A stretch of DNA of 64,000 nucleotides from Paragorgia papillata (GCA_035771165.1 JAWNZC010000321.1:1153501-1217500); one strand, 5' to 3'. Positions 1-14,500 are shown, counted from the first letter of the stretch. Program-made: numbers and translations. The notes: generated by a model not told the origin, from the sequence alone.

Positions 1-340
1 AACTCTGGCCCTGTTCATGTCTTCTGCCTTATTAAGGATGAAGTCAATGGACATGTCCAGAATGTTGAAACCAAATTAATTTGCCATTTATAAACAAGAT
101 TATATGAAATCTATATTAATTATAATTATACTTTGGCTGCTATTCCAATTTCAGGCTATTCACTTGTATGTTTATTCACAGTCAGCTATGTAATAAACAT
201 GGAATACAGTATATATAAATCCTCCACAATTTTTAGTTTTCTTTATTATAGAGAATGCAGAAACACCTGATAAGTATTTTATTAAAATGACACTTTTTGA
301 TTTGTTCCATTTGTTCTCTCACAAAATATGTATTCTCTCT

Positions 341-925
341 TCAAACATGACCATGCAAGAAGCCCATGATCTTCAATTGAGCAACCTGTGTCCCCCAACT
401 TTCATAAGGTGTTTTGTTGTAAGTGGCAAACCATCCTTTATCAGCCAACTGTTCCTCATTGTAGGCATCCACAAGATTGCCTTCTTCATCACATGACTCA
501 TCTTCTGGAATGAGATTCCAGCTGTGGAGTTATGATTTTGAACTGACCAATCATGTAACACGTAGTGTATATCCCCAAATTTGGGGGGACATAAATTATA
601 CATGCAAATATAATATGATGTAATGTAAATATTTAAAAATACTACAATTCAATTGAGTGTAACTTTGGTATAATTTTATCACAAAGTTTTAACATTTGTA
701 TTTGATTTTGCAGTCTAAAGTGGTACATGTATTTTCTGTTTTGTTATCTGCAAGATGCAAGCAATGATATGTACGGTATAGAGATTGTTAAATTTTGATC
801 AGTGCACTCATTTATCTGAAATGCTAACTTCACTCATTCCGAGGCTTCAAAAGTGAAGCTTCATGATTTTCCTGATTCGCATCAGATTCAGTCGCCCATG
901 CTGTCCACCACCTCGACCATATACA
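341..925 (-). CDS. C-terminal two exons of an unrecognised gene (partial)
   Basis: Two coding exons are supported on the minus strand. The upstream exon, 925 down to 834, follows a CTTCAG acceptor, encodes CIWSRWWTAWATESD near its start and ends at a GTGAAG donor. The last exon, 521 down to 341, follows a CCACAG acceptor, contains WNLIPEDESCDEEGN and KGWFATYNKTPYESWGTQ, and ends at TGA (341-343). The phases join cleanly (GA plus C makes Asp), giving about 90 C-terminal residues. Acidic codon use and paired splice sites argue for real coding sequence. I do not recognise the family. The tail has no membrane segment, although WSRWW could sit at a membrane edge. Earlier exons should lie above position 1396 on the minus strand but I could not place them. 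A hAT element sits 14 bp upstream of the 925 acceptor. Confidence 0.5.
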
Positions 926-939
926 CTGAAGACTAGAGT

Positions 940-1388
940 CAGTGCTGGATTAACCCTATGGCAGAAGTGGCATATGCCAGGGGCCCCGCACTTTCTGGGG
1001 GCCCCGCGCTTTCATTAAAAAAAATGAAAACGCGGGGCCAGAAAACGCGGATCCAGAAAACGCGATTGTTATCGATATGTACGATTATATAGATTAGTAA
1101 TTAGCAGTTGTTTTACACAAGAGTACAAGACAAGTGCGTTCAATTTCAGACCAAATTCTTGACGTGTATTTTCATTTTTTGTAAACACACACACATGGGA
1201 CTAAGGCGCAAGGAACAAAAGAAACAAAATTTAATCCTTCATATATTCTCTCTGAGACTTTGAGTTTGGCCCAATTAAAGTGCCGATTTCACTCTTCCAC
1301 GCGTGACACCTCCCCCCCCCTCCAGTAGGGCAAGGGGCCCCGCATGGAAAATATGCCCCGGGCCCCGCGCAAGCTTAATCCGGCCCTG
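940..1388. mobile_element. hAT-type MITE with 8-bp target-site duplication
   Basis: The left end is CAGTGCTGGATTAA and the reverse complement of the right end is CAGGGCCGGATTAA. The 449-bp element is flanked by an exact 8-bp duplication, ACTAGAGT, at 932-939 and 1389-1396. Eight-bp duplications and CAG termini are hAT hallmarks. The interior holds GGGGCCCCGCGC blocks near both ends and no transposase frame. It inserted beside the splice acceptor of the gene at 341-925. Confidence 0.85.
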
Positions 1389-1396
1389 ACTAGAGT

Positions 1397-2390
1397 TTGT
1401 TGGGGGGGGGGGGGCACTGAAAGCACATGAAACTTCAGAGATCAGTGGCAATGGGAGGTTCTGGATCTCCCTTGCTTCCTTCAAAACCAATTTTGTGATT
1501 CTTCTCTTCAGACAAGGAATAAAGCCAGTGATAGTGGTGGATTATCTATAGCCGGGCAAAGGGGGCTTTTGCCCCTGGCCCTGGGCCTCAGATTTTGACT
1601 GGCCCAAAAAAGATGAGTGAATAGAAAAACTATTCAGTTTCTTTTTTTTTTACAAACAAATGGTGAAGACTTCAGTATATACACAATTATCAACTTACAT
1701 GTATCATGAAATGGAGAACCTGTGCAAAGTACATGTAGTGGCCCCACCAAAATAGCAGCCCCCAAAAGTAGTGTGCCCTGAAAGTAGCAGCCCCATGCAA
1801 AAGTAACGGTGCCCTAAAAATGTTGTGACTGGCCCTAAAATATTCCTTGCCCTCAGCCCTGGGATGGTTTACAATCCACTATTGATTGGTCCAATCATTG
1901 GAAGAACAATGATCACAAGTGCACCTAGAACCCCACCAGCATGGCTGGATATACTGCTGCTGGATACTGTATTTGACCAGGGCCCAGTCCAGCTACATAT
2001 AAAATGCTATATTAATTATATATGCATATAACATCTGTGTATAGATTTATAATTGTATAATATATTTATGTACAGTACATTTGTAAGCTGTGCTCATGTT
2101 CTGGAAATTAAAGGGCCATTCCATTTAATACCCACCCACCCCTAGAAAAAAAGATGAAAATGCCAACAATTAATACCAATCACCACCCCAGAAAACAGCC
2201 ATTTTGGCACACCCCTCAAGAAATATTTAGAGATCAAAGGATGCCGAAGCAGTAATTCAGTAAACAATAAGAAATTAAGAATTTTCCACTTATTTATTTA
2301 AACCGTACCTGACGTCCATAGCTATAGCTCTGGGTACAATGTGAACGAGAAAACAAAAGACGAGTTGTTAAAATAACATGTCTATACTTT
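1397..2390. other. Intergenic DNA with a probable decayed element
   Basis: A run of G lies at about 1401-1413. The stretch 1533-1895 has weakly matching inverted ends (around TAGTGGTGGATTATC and AATCCACTA) and gccc-rich low-complexity sequence, so it is probably an old element. I found no convincing exon. A minus-strand frame at about 1440-1490 looks briefly coding (EEKNHKIGFEGSKGDPEPP) but meets a stop before any GT donor. Confidence 0.3.
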
Positions 2391-2408
2391 GCAATCCAAC
2401 CTTGACAT

Positions 2409-2423
2409 GCGGCGGCCATCTTG
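2409..2423 (+). promoter_or_regulatory. YY1-like site upstream of UNC50-A
   Basis: GCGGCGGCCATCTTG lies about 165 bp upstream of the UNC50-A start codon. GCCATCTTG is the core of the YY1 motif often found just downstream of metazoan housekeeping transcription starts. The match is suggestive only and no TATA box is evident. Confidence 0.25.
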
Positions 2424-2585
2424 TAATGTTTGGGCTATGTGGCTGCTGTCATGTTGGCTAGTGGGTTCCTTCATGAAAGTTATGCGCAAACAAACTTCGT
2501 ATAGTATTTCCGCAGTCCTTGATATTCGTTGCGACGTGGAACATTATGAAACTGAACGAATTTTGACAGCTGGAAAAAACAAAAT

Positions 2586-5500
2586 ATGTTTCATGATAGT
2601 ACATCAAGATATCCCGAAAATGATTCATGTCCTCCAATGTTTGTTACCCGCAGATGGAAATATTTTCGTCGTATTTTAAAGTACAGTCACATGGACTTTC
2701 AGTTTGCACTTTGGCAAATGGTTTATCTGTGTACATCTCCAAGCAAAGTGTAAGTTTCTCAAAATATGGTTATATTTAACAAATAGATTCCATTTTGCCG
2801 TTGTCTGTTCAGTTATAGATGCACAGATGACGTCACAACGTGGTAAGAACAAAAAAGTGGCCCACGAGACGCAGTCGAGTGGGTCACTGATGTTCTTACC
2901 ACGTTGTGACGTCCTCTGTGCATCTATAACTGAACAGACAACAAAAAAATGGAATCTATTTGTTTTATACAATACAAAAACTTAAAAGGTTTTAAAAAAA
3001 ACCCTGTCGGGTTTTGGGGCATGAAGAAAGAAAAAAGCAAGTCAGCTGACGTGATCTGACGTGACCATGCGTCTGTCCTCTAATAGATCATGGCCAACAA
3101 CCAATGAAAACATGCATAGCAGCAAGGGTATTGTATAATAAAGGACAGACACATGGACACCTCAGATCACGTCAGCTGATTTGCGTTTTCATTCTTCATG
3201 CCCCAAAATCCAGCAAGAGTTTCGATAAAAACCTTTTAAATTTTTGTATTGTATAAAACAAATAGATTCCATTTTTTTGTTGTCTGTTCAGTTATAGATG
3301 CACAGAGGACATCACAACGTGGTAAGAACATCAGTGACCCACTCGACTGCGTCTCGTGGGCCACTTTTTTGTTCTTACCACGTTGTGACGTCATCTGTGC
3401 ATCTATAACTGAACAGACAACGGCAAAATGGAATCTATTTGTCAATTATACAATACCCTTGCTGCTATGCGTGTTTTCATTGGTTGTTGGCCATGATCTA
3501 TTAGAGGACAGACGCATGGTCACGTCAGATCACGTCAGCTGACTTGCTTTTTTCTTTCTTCATGCCCCAAAACCCGACAGGGTTTTTTTAAAAACCTTTT
3601 AAGTTTTTGTATTGTATAAAACAAATAGATTCCATTTTTTTGTTGTCTGTTCAGTTATAGATGCACAGAGGACGTCACAACGCGGTAAGAACATCAGTGA
3701 CCCACTCGACTGCGTCTCGTGGGCCACTTTTTTGTTCTTACCACGTTGTGACGTCATCTGTGCATCTATAACTGAACAGACAACGGCAAAATGGAATCTA
3801 TTTGTTAATTATACAATACCCTTGCTGCTATGCGTGTTTTCATTGGTTGTTGGCCATGATCTATTAGAGGACAGACGCATGGTCACGTCAGATCACGTCA
3901 GCTGACTTGCTTTTTTCTTTCTTCATGCCCCAAAACCCGACAGGGTTTTTTTTAAAACCTTTTAAGTTTTTGTATTGTATAAAACAAATAGATTCCATTT
4001 TTTTGTTGTCTGTTCAGTTATAGATGCACAGAGGACGTCACAACGTGGTAAGAACATCAGTGACCCACTCGACTGCGTCTCGTGGGCCACTTTTTTGTTC
4101 TTACCACGTTGTGACGTCATCTGTGCATCTATAACTGAACAGACAACGGCAAAATGGAATCTATTTGTCAATTATACAATACCCTTGCTGCTATGCGTGT
4201 TTTCATTGGTTGTTGGCCATGATCTATTAGAGGACAGACGCATGGTCACGTCAGATCACGTCAGCTGACTTGCTTTTTCTTTCTTCATGCCCCAAAACCC
4301 GACAGGGTTTTTTTAAAAACCTTTTAAGTTTTTGTATTGTATAAAACAAATAGATTCCATTTTTTTGTTGTCTGTTCAGTTATAGATGCACAGAGGACGT
4401 CACAACGCGGTAAGAACATCAGTGACCCACTCGACTGCGTCTCGTGGGCCACTTTTTTGTTCTTACCACGTTGTGACGTCATCTGTGCATCTATAACTGA
4501 ACAGACAACGGCAAAATGGAATCTATTTGTTAATTATACAATACCCTTGCTGCTATGCGTGTTTTCATTGGTTGTTGGCCATGATCTATTAGAGGACAGA
4601 CGCATGGTCACGTCAGATCACGTCAGCTGACTTGCTTTTTTCTTTCTTCATGCCCCAAAACCCGACAGGGTTTTTTTTAAAACCTTTTAAGTTTTTGTAT
4701 TGTATAAAACAAATAGATTCCATTTTTTTGTTGTCTGTTCAGTTATAGATGCACAGAAGACGTCACAACGTGGTAAGAACATCAGTGACCCACTCGACTG
4801 CATCTCGTGGGCCACTTTTTTGTTCTTACCACGTTGTGACGTCATTAGACTTTCTCAAAGTCCTTTTCAAACATTTTTGACCTTTCGACATTTTTGACCT
4901 TTCGGTTCCTCGTTGAAAGGGACTTTTCCCACCTGCAGCGCGCCAAAATTCACCGGTCAATTTTTCGACCAGTGACGTAATTCGGATCCACAGTATCTAA
5001 TATCCGTGATTTAACATTCTTTGGAAGTTGGAGTTGAACAACTCTTGAAAACGTTTTAGTAGGGGTAGAACCACTTTCCATTGCATGTACGACAACCCGA
5101 AACACGTCAAAACAGGGCGATGTACGTTTCAGCGATTTCCCGCCAGAATATTTAATTAGATTCAAAAACCTGCAAGCGAAACAAGTCCGTCTCTTTCCTC
5201 CCGCCTTTCCGCTCGCCGGCCTTTCCACCGGCGCGCAAAAACTAGCGCTAAGAGGCGGACTTGGAGCAAGTCTATGATGTCATCTGTGCATCTATAACTG
5301 AACAGACAACGGCAAAATGGAATCTATTTGTTAAATAGATCATGGGCAACAGCCAATGAAAACACGCATAGCAACCAGGGTATTGTATAAATATATATAT
5401 ATATATATTTCTATCAAAACCTTCATAAAGTGTGCTAAAAGAGTCAATCAGGCAGTGTTGATGTTTTTAGTGTATTATTTAATGCTGACCTGAATCCAAT

Positions 5501-8500
5501 ACTTTATAAAATACTTTTTGAACTGTAGCACAAAAGCAAGTTCTGCAGATCCATAGGAATGAAATTGATAACTACTGTATATCACTGAGAGCAAAACTGC
5601 ACAAAACAAAATCTGCCACAATGGCATATTGGATCATTAACATTCATGCAAGCAACGTGACACTTTTGCCCTAGCTGCCCTTACTACTAATAAGACTGAC
5701 TATTTCTACCTCACTACTAGAGTCCCATCGGAGAGGGTTTGCAGTCCCAACATGAAGACCATGCCTAAATGTGTTTGAAACACTCGGACAGAAATCCACG
5801 AGCTTTAAAGCTCCACAACTAATTCATTGCAGTTCTTGCCGAGAATTACCCTCTCATGAGTGAGAACTTACCTTGTTTTTATTTATTTAACTCTGCAACA
5901 GTATACACTAATTATTATGGGCCCATTAACAAAGACATACAAAATTAATCAATTTAAGATTAAAACAACTAAAGTTAAGTTACAATTATTAAAAACAGCA
6001 AGAGATAGGGCTAGCTAGACTGTGAGCAGTATTACACTTTAAACATATGGATTTCCAAGATCTGGGGTCATCTACATCGTAGTTTATATCCAGGGGCAGC
6101 GCAGAGTGAAATGTTTGGGTATTACATGTAGTTGTGGTGTACAAAGTAGGGGGGTCTGGGGGAAAAGAAAGAGAAAATTTTTAAATCTAGAGGCTCTGAA
6201 ATGCAATTTCCAGCATTCTACAGAAGATATTCTTTGAAAAAATCAAGCGAGATGAAGATCTAAATGCTAAGTATTTAACGCAGTTCGATGACTTCATGAC
6301 CAAATTAACGGAAACATCCATTGAATTATATCTGTCTGAGACTGTGATGTGATTAATAATATTGTAGCAGTAGAAACATAATGGCAATGCATAACAAACT
6401 TGTTCACTGTTCTCTTACTTAGTTTTTAAGTTTACACTTTACAGTTGTGACTCGATAGTAAAGAAAAAAGATTTGAAACATCCCAGCGATGGCCACATGC
6501 CTCGCCACCGCAAGCCATCTTGGTGATTCTGCACTTGTGAATAGCTTGTGTGATGCACCAACAATACAGTCATATGATCAGCGCAACGTCTGGTGGTCAA
6601 GGTATTAGAATCACAAAACTAATACCTTCATTACCTTGTAGGATTGCGTTGTTAGATATACAAATATTTGCATCGTTCTTACCTTTGAAGGAGGACTTAC
6701 AGTATGCCTTTATTTTGTTAAATATGGATTCAGGAAGGTTTTCCTTTCGTCAGATAAGTTCTAGTCGCCATATCAAAGCTTCAAAATTGTTATAAATAAT
6801 TGCTCTTCATTTCCATATTATTGAAGTACATTGAACTCCAGTGTTGGGAGCGTTTCCTTGTGAAATAGGTGATACAGCCGATACTACTGTATAATATGGA
6901 TGATTTATATTGAGATGTTATATATTGTTAATGTAATGAAGTGAAAAGAATTGCAGACTTCTGGCTGCAAAATAAAAGCAGTTTTAAATCGAAATAGTAA
7001 AGCATCTGACTTTAAAATATAAATATTGTACCACGTTTCTTTTCAAGCCAAGGTATTAGTTTTGACATTCTAATACCTTGAAGGCTAAGCCTTTCAAACA
7101 CTTGTCGCTAAAGTCGCTAAGGATGTTTTGCGTGTCAGCGAGGACGGTACGGTACTGTGGAATACTATTAAACTCTTTAGTGGTTAGCTACCAGATAATT
7201 GAAATCAAACAATCAATAACAAAGATGTTGTTTTCTTCCGTTCCGTCTCTGTTCTATAAGAATAAGTACTTTCTGATGGAATAATTATATTACACGTATT
7301 TTACAATTCATTTCAATTTGGAGAAAAAAAGGTATTAAACTAATACCTTTAATACCTTAGTGCACCGCCCCTGTTTATATCCAAGGCACTTAAAATAATA
7401 ATTGAAAAACAAAATATTAAATTGGTCAATGTTCCAGATTCTAGTGGATCTACATATTAAGAAATTAAGGAAGTTTGGAATGTCATTGTTTTAAATTTTG
7501 ACAGTGGAAGACAGTTAGGTTTGAGTTGCTTGTACAGTAGATCTTGTTAGTCTATTTGGAATGTTAGGTGAGTAGGGGATGCACAGACCACAACAGCATA
7601 CACTGCAGTAACAGCAGTGGAGACGGACAGTATGACTCACTAACAACAGCAGCAGGGTCAAACAATATGATTCCCAGCAACAGCAACGTGGTTGGACAGC
7701 ACCACCCACAGGTGACAGCAGCAGCAGAGTTGGCCAGTATGACCAACATGCAACAGCAGTAGAAGTACAGTAGGTAATAACACAGGTGATTCACCAGTAA
7801 GAGTCATCACTGGAGAGCAGAGATGCAGGCCCACAAGCTGCTACAAGGGTTTAACAATACCCCACCTAGCCATACCAATTACTCGAATGGTGTACAGCCA
7901 ACAAGTGAGGCTTCAACCTGAGGAGTCAGAAGAGCGCTCCTCAACTGCTGAATATGGCTAACTGGGTAGGGGGGTAGAGGGCTCGGGCTTATTTTGGACC
8001 CATGTGGAATACAGTGGGCATGATGTTAATTTTATTTATTTCATAAATTCATTTATAGGCACTGTTGCAGAATTTTTGTGCACAGCACTTAATTGTATTA
8101 CTCAATCTCAGTAGATTATTATTATTATTATAGCAATATTTTATGCATGAAAGTTCCACTCACCAGAGTGATTTTCAGGGAGGTCCTGTGTAAATTAAAT
8201 GATACATAAAGTTATAAAAATTAATATCAATACATGTACTGTGCTAGGCTCCTTCGCAGATGTTCTTATGACTCACTCACACTCCCAAGCCAAAGTCTGC
8301 TGAAATGAGCAACACGTTCCATTCCCTTAAACTGACCAATCACAGCCAGGCTTCCAGATTCTGGAAACCTGACCTCCGACATTGAGACTTGCTCAGCTGA
8401 CCGTTTCTTATAGTTTAGTAAAAATTTTGCGCAAATAGAATAAAAAAGATGATGTTGTAACTGTGAATTGTGATATGAATACTACTGATACATGTATGAA

Positions 8501-11500
8501 AAAAGCTGAGTAGACATCCCGGTAAAAAATGATTATCTGCTAGATACATTCCACTCACACTTGTAGCTTTTTTAAAGCTTTTTGCACAGATTTATGTACA
8601 CGACCAGCAAGAACATAATTAATCATAATACCATTCTTTGTAAATTTTGTAAAGCTCTGAGCTATAATAAGAGAAATATTAGCTTTCAATTAAACTAATT
8701 CGGGCAGTCACTTCAGACACGAAACACCTAGTTTATAGCTTTTGTTTACAATCTTAAATTTCTCTTACGCTCTAACACTGACTGTCACGCTTATTTTTTT
8801 ACATAGGCAGCAATTAGAACATAGTCAAAACAACATTCTTTGTAAATTTCGTGAAGTTCAAGGCTAAACTTTTCAAAATATTAGCTTTTGACTAAACAAA
8901 TTAAATATACACATACAGTGTAACAACACTAGCCCAGGACAGCTTATTTAGCACGACAATGAAAAATGGTGTAATTTCATTGGTCCATCTACACAAAGGG
9001 AATGGAATGTGTCATCGTTTCAGCAGACGTTAGTTGGGAAGTGTGAGCGAGCCATAAGAACGTCTGCGAAGGAGACTAGTACTGTGGTTGTAAAACGTAA
9101 AACCTATAAACGCTGTGTACGCTACAGCTACACTGAAAGACGATATACATTACATTGCAAAACTTTACTTTGTAAGACTTTATGTTTTGAGACCTTACAT
9201 TGTGTTGTGATACGTTACATTGTGAGACCTTACATTACGTTGACATGTTGTGATACATTGCGTTGTGAGATCTTGTCTTACATTACATTGTGAGATCTTA
9301 TATAGTTATAATTACATTCACATGTTGTGATTTTGCATTTTTGTTGTGCGATATTGGCTTACATTACATTGTGAGACCTTACATTACATTGACACGTTGT
9401 GATTCATTGCATTGTGAGATCTTCATTGACATGTTGTGATACATTGCGTTGTGAGATCTTGGCTATGTTACATTGTGAGACCTTACATTACGTTGACATG
9501 TTGTGAGATCTTGGTTTACATTACATTGTGAGACCTTACATTATGTTGACATGTTGTGATACATTGTGTTGTGAGATCTTAGCTATATTACATTGTGAGA
9601 CCTTACAATACATTACATTATATGACCTAATGTTAGTTGTAAGACCTTACATTACGTTGTGAAATGTGACATTACTGAAACTTTCACACAAAATTGCAAT
9701 GTGAATGAACAATTGATCGTGGCATTTTCACACGTGCGACAAATAGCAGGCATAGTTGGCTTTGCGCGTGTCCCAACGTGTGCATGTGCGATCGCATAAT
9801 AATATGTCAAATGAAAGGGCCTGCCCTTTTAGCAGATATGGACCCAATATGTTTTGATATTTAAAACTTATATTGATATTTAAAACGTATTACTTTATGT
9901 TTTGAGTAATTATATTGTGAGTATACGTGTGGAAAAACATAAGAGAAATCTGTGGCCCATAGTTTATTGTACTAAACTTTTCATTTCTTATTTTTCTATT
10001 TTTAGATATCGTAATTTTCATTATCACAGATGTAAGTAGTATTTATTTATTTGTTTATTTGCTTTGCCACAATATTACATGAATACAACAAGAAACACGG
10101 TGGCTGGGAGAGAAAAACAGACTATCGGCCAATTGACATTTCCCCCCAAACAAGTTAAGAAGTGGTAAAATACAGTGCTGGATTACAATTAGAAAGTTAT
10201 AAATTTAAGAAAATAAGTAAATAGAAAAAAAAAGAAAAATTAAAAGAAAAGTTAAAAAAAAAAAAAAGAAAAAAGTTGACTATGGTGGCTGGTAAGTTGA
10301 GGGCTTATCCTTATAGCAACGCTTTAACTTACACTTAATACTACTGTAGCAGCACTTGATAGTAGTAGACAAGCTATTCCAAAGGCTGATGGTTCTCGGA
10401 AAGAAAGAACATCTAAACTAATTTTGTTTGTGAGTGGTCAGAGGATGGTAATTATTATAGGATCAAAGTTCCTAGTATTGTGAGAAGGAACATGTGTTGG
10501 ATATATTACTTACAGTACATTACAGTACAGTAAGGATGAGCCAATAATCGGAAATTAATTGGTAGAAGCCGATAATCGGCAACTTTCCAATCACATCGAC
10601 ATATATCAGTGGTCCAATAAATACCATTCTGCCTTTTATATATACTGTTGTACTTGTCAATTTCATTTTTCTTTTTTAAGAAAAATGCCAAGTTGTAGTG
10701 ATTCCACTAAGAAACTGTCAAATTTAATTAATTTGATAAGGTGCATCATGTTTAACACGTCATATTTCTTGTTTGGTGAAACATTTTTTGTTTCTGGCTT
10801 CTGTCAATCGTATTTCATTTTTCATATTTCAACTTAAGGTGGTTTTTTCATATTAAAACTTAAGTTTTTTTCGAATTAAATTAGTTTGAGGGGTAATTTG
10901 GCAGCCATTTTGAAACATCATTGTTGCCATAGGAAAAACATGTTGCTATTTATTTGGTAACAGTTTTTGATTGTTAGAATGTTTAACTATGCACAACATT
11001 TAGTTTTATCCTTTTCCCGAATTGTTTAATCACATGTTTTGGACTCACCTGTATGGAGCCACCTTAAACTCCGTCTTGCAGATGACTGATAGTTACTGAT
11101 CACATTATCTTTGACAAACAATATAGAAGTTATGTTTTGCTAGTGTTTCACTGCAAATTCAAGTGTCAGGAATTCCTGTTGACAAATATCGGTACCTACC
11201 GATAAATCAGCCGATCAGATCGTAAATCGGATTGGAATTTATGTTATCGGATCGGTAAATTATTTTTCTTGGTCGGCTCATCCCTACAGCGCAGTGCAGT
11301 ACAGTACTGCAGTAGAGTACAGTACATTGCATTGCATTACATTACATTGCATTGCATTGCATTGATTGTGTATGCTTTTTAACTCATTGCTGCCTGGGCT
11401 GGCTGAGGGTTTTTTTTCTTGACAAGTAAAATTGTCTGGAAGAAAATAGTAAAGAGACAATTTTTGGCCTGCTCAAGCAGCAATGAGTTAATGACTTGTT

Positions 11501-14500
11501 AGGTACATGTAACCCATTTTTTTGTACATGTAAGTTATCTAATGGTTCTATCTTTGTTGAGTAAAATTGTTTGATATTGGACAGTGTAAAATAGGAAAGA
11601 AATGGGTTAATGCAGTATTGCAATGTTGATCATTTTTATATGTTTGTGAAATTACCAGACGAGTATGTACACTTTTAAATTTTTTATCATACTGTAAATT
11701 TGTCACATAACTGTAATAACTCGTTGTTGTACGGTAATCGGGTTTTTTTCCTATTTTGCGCTTTCTTAATTCCCCACATTCTCTAATTGCATCTTGTTTT
11801 CATACAAATGTCACTCTAAGAGTAACCAATTTTATTTTTCTACATGTAGATACAAAACATCAGTGGGCCAGAGATGATCCAGCATTTCTTGTTTTACTAA
11901 GTATTTGGTTACTAAGTAAGTGCTCTGTTTATAATATTTTATACTATATAATATAATTTATTAAAATAAGTACAGGTGTAGGTGTTGATTGGGAGATTCA
12001 TTTTAAGGCAATTAACAGCTTCTGTAGACAATTAAATTGTGGAGTATTTGCCTGGTAAGAAAACAAGCCATCTACACTGTAGGCAGGAAATAATTAACAA
12101 TCCAGGAATGGGTCGATAATATGCTGACTATATAAAATGTCGCGTGCTCGAGTTTTCTATAGGTAAATATTAAATAGTTTTCAGCAGTATACTTTGAAAC
12201 TTACACGACAAGAGAAAAATGTCAAGTGCGGGACATTTACGCCGCCTTTATAAACATGTAGCTGCCTTTATAAACATGTAGCTGCCTTTATAAACATGTA
12301 GCTGCAAGGGCCTAGGCCAAGGGCGGCTCTTGGGCAGCGACAGTTTCCGACCGGTCTTTCAAAATGGCCAAACAAGTACACGTAGCTCATTAGCGCAGGC
12401 AGGCGCGGCGGAACCGGTACGACTAGTGCGACCTTGGTCAATAATTATAAATAATTCTACTCGTTCATTTTAGTCTGAATTTAACAATTTGTATTAATAA
12501 GCATAGTCAAATAACACGTTACTATCAGGTCGCGAAAAGTGTTGTCTTTTCAGGATTGTAGATGACGTTTCATAACCTTGAGAATTTCCATAAAATCACC
12601 CTCAAAATGCAGGAAATGGCATTTAAGAGACTCTAGATTTCAAACTTTCCCGGGGGATCATGCCCCCGGATCCCCCTCGCGCCTTCACCGCTTGCCTAGA
12701 CACTACATATTGGTCGCACTATTACTAAAATGATTCCGCCGCGCCTGCATGGCAGGAAACATACAAAGTAAACTTCAACTTAAATGATAACTCTTGTTCT
12801 ATTTCTTAGGTGAGGTTGCTTTAGATATAGCAACGATAAACGATATGTATTGCAAAGTTAAACTATTAATCCAAGCTTTAATTGCGATAATGTTTCGAAC
12901 GAAAATGAACAACAAAGACTACTGACAGTGTTACGTAAACAAAAGTAATACTAATCTTGTATTGGAAAGACAAGGGGAGAAAACTAAATATCTAAAAATA
13001 GTTACAAAACAAATTGTACTACGTAGACTAACAACAACTGGATGCAATGAAGACATGGATAATACTACTGTAAGTGACAAGCTGCAAGAGTGAATCTGAG
13101 CAGATGCACAGCGGGGTGAGAAAAGAGAAGAAACCAATCAGCTATTATGTGACTGCCATATAACAATAGTGCATTTACAAGAGAATATTTAAAGCTAGGC
13201 TTGGTGGTAAGAACGAGAGACCTAACAGTGAGACCAGTCAACACCATTTGCAGTGCTGATATATACACACGACAAGAATTTAAACTTTTAGTTTGAATTT
13301 TACACTTTAGTTTACACTTTACTGTGATACAGAGTTTTCAGTCACTGAGAAAAATTGATTCTAAACATATGTTCAGACGAGTGTAAAATATACAACATTG
13401 ATAAATGAACAACATTGTTCATCATTGTTTCAAAACAACAACCGTTGTTCACGCATGTTGGAACAACCGAAGAACGTGTTGATACATCAACCATGTTCAC
13501 CATTGTTGTAACATTGTTGTTCATCGTTGTTATTTCGTCATGCTGTTACAATTGTATCATGTGCGAACAACGTTGTTGGCTATAAAAATGTGCTGTTGGA
13601 ACAACTTGTTCATGACTGTTGATTTATCCGTGAACAAGTTGTTCGAACCATAAGTGAACAACTTGTTGACAACTTGTTCACGGCGAGCAGCACAACATTG
13701 TTCACGGCGAGCAGCACAACATTGTTCACGCCTGTTGACAACCGTGAACAAGTTGTGCGTTTTTACGCGTGTTGTAATGAATGAATGATACATGGGCGCT
13801 GGGGATATGGAATTTATCTCCGAATGTTCAATTCTCTGCGCGCCCATACAGCTAAATACAGCTCTCTACATACATAGGTTTGGTGACTTTTATTGTTCTT
13901 ATTCGGGCTTGAGCATGATGTATGCTAATATTTTATAAAGAATTGGCTTATACTTAACAGTATGATTTTCAATTTTCATAATTTCAAAAAAAGCACTCTT
14001 TCATTTACGGTGGTCGACAATGCGTTTAAGGTAATTCCTCAGTAATTCTTCCAGAAATGAAAAGTTGCTGAAACTTGCAAGTATTAAAGTTTATGATATG
14101 TTCATAGTAGAATAACAAAAAAGTTTGGGTCACCAGTACAGTACAGTACAGTACAGTACAGTACAGTACAGTACAGTACAGTGCAGTGCGGTGCGGTGCT
14201 GTGCTGTGCTGTGCAGTGCAGTACAGTACAGTACAGTGTAGTACAGTACAGTACAGTACAGTAGAGCTTGTGGAGAAAATAAATCATTGAAAAAAGTGGG
14301 GGTCACAGAGTGTCTTCGTGAGCTACAGAAGGTTGAAACTTGAACCTGAAGCGTTTCCCTATCATTTCATCTATATACAAAACCACGCAACAACTTTTTA
14401 ATTTTTTTCAATAACCCAAACTTCTAGTATCTTCTTGTCAAAGTTATTAGTGGCTGATTTAACCTTCTTAGTGACATTTTTATGTGTTTTCGTCACTAAC

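Noticed and set aside
2389..2679. 96-codon frame as the UNC50-A first exon
   Set aside because: It is in a different frame from the conserved RRWKYFRR coding; the correct start is the ATG at 2586.
2676..4897. Repeated ~97-codon open frames (MYKTNRFHFF type) on both strands
   Set aside because: They are translations of a palindromic satellite; both strands give similar peptides, and frames end with the repeat spacers.
4950..5228. 92-codon minus-strand frame inside the 4846-5274 element
   Set aside because: No recognisable domain; the element is too short to be autonomous and GC bias alone can explain the frame.
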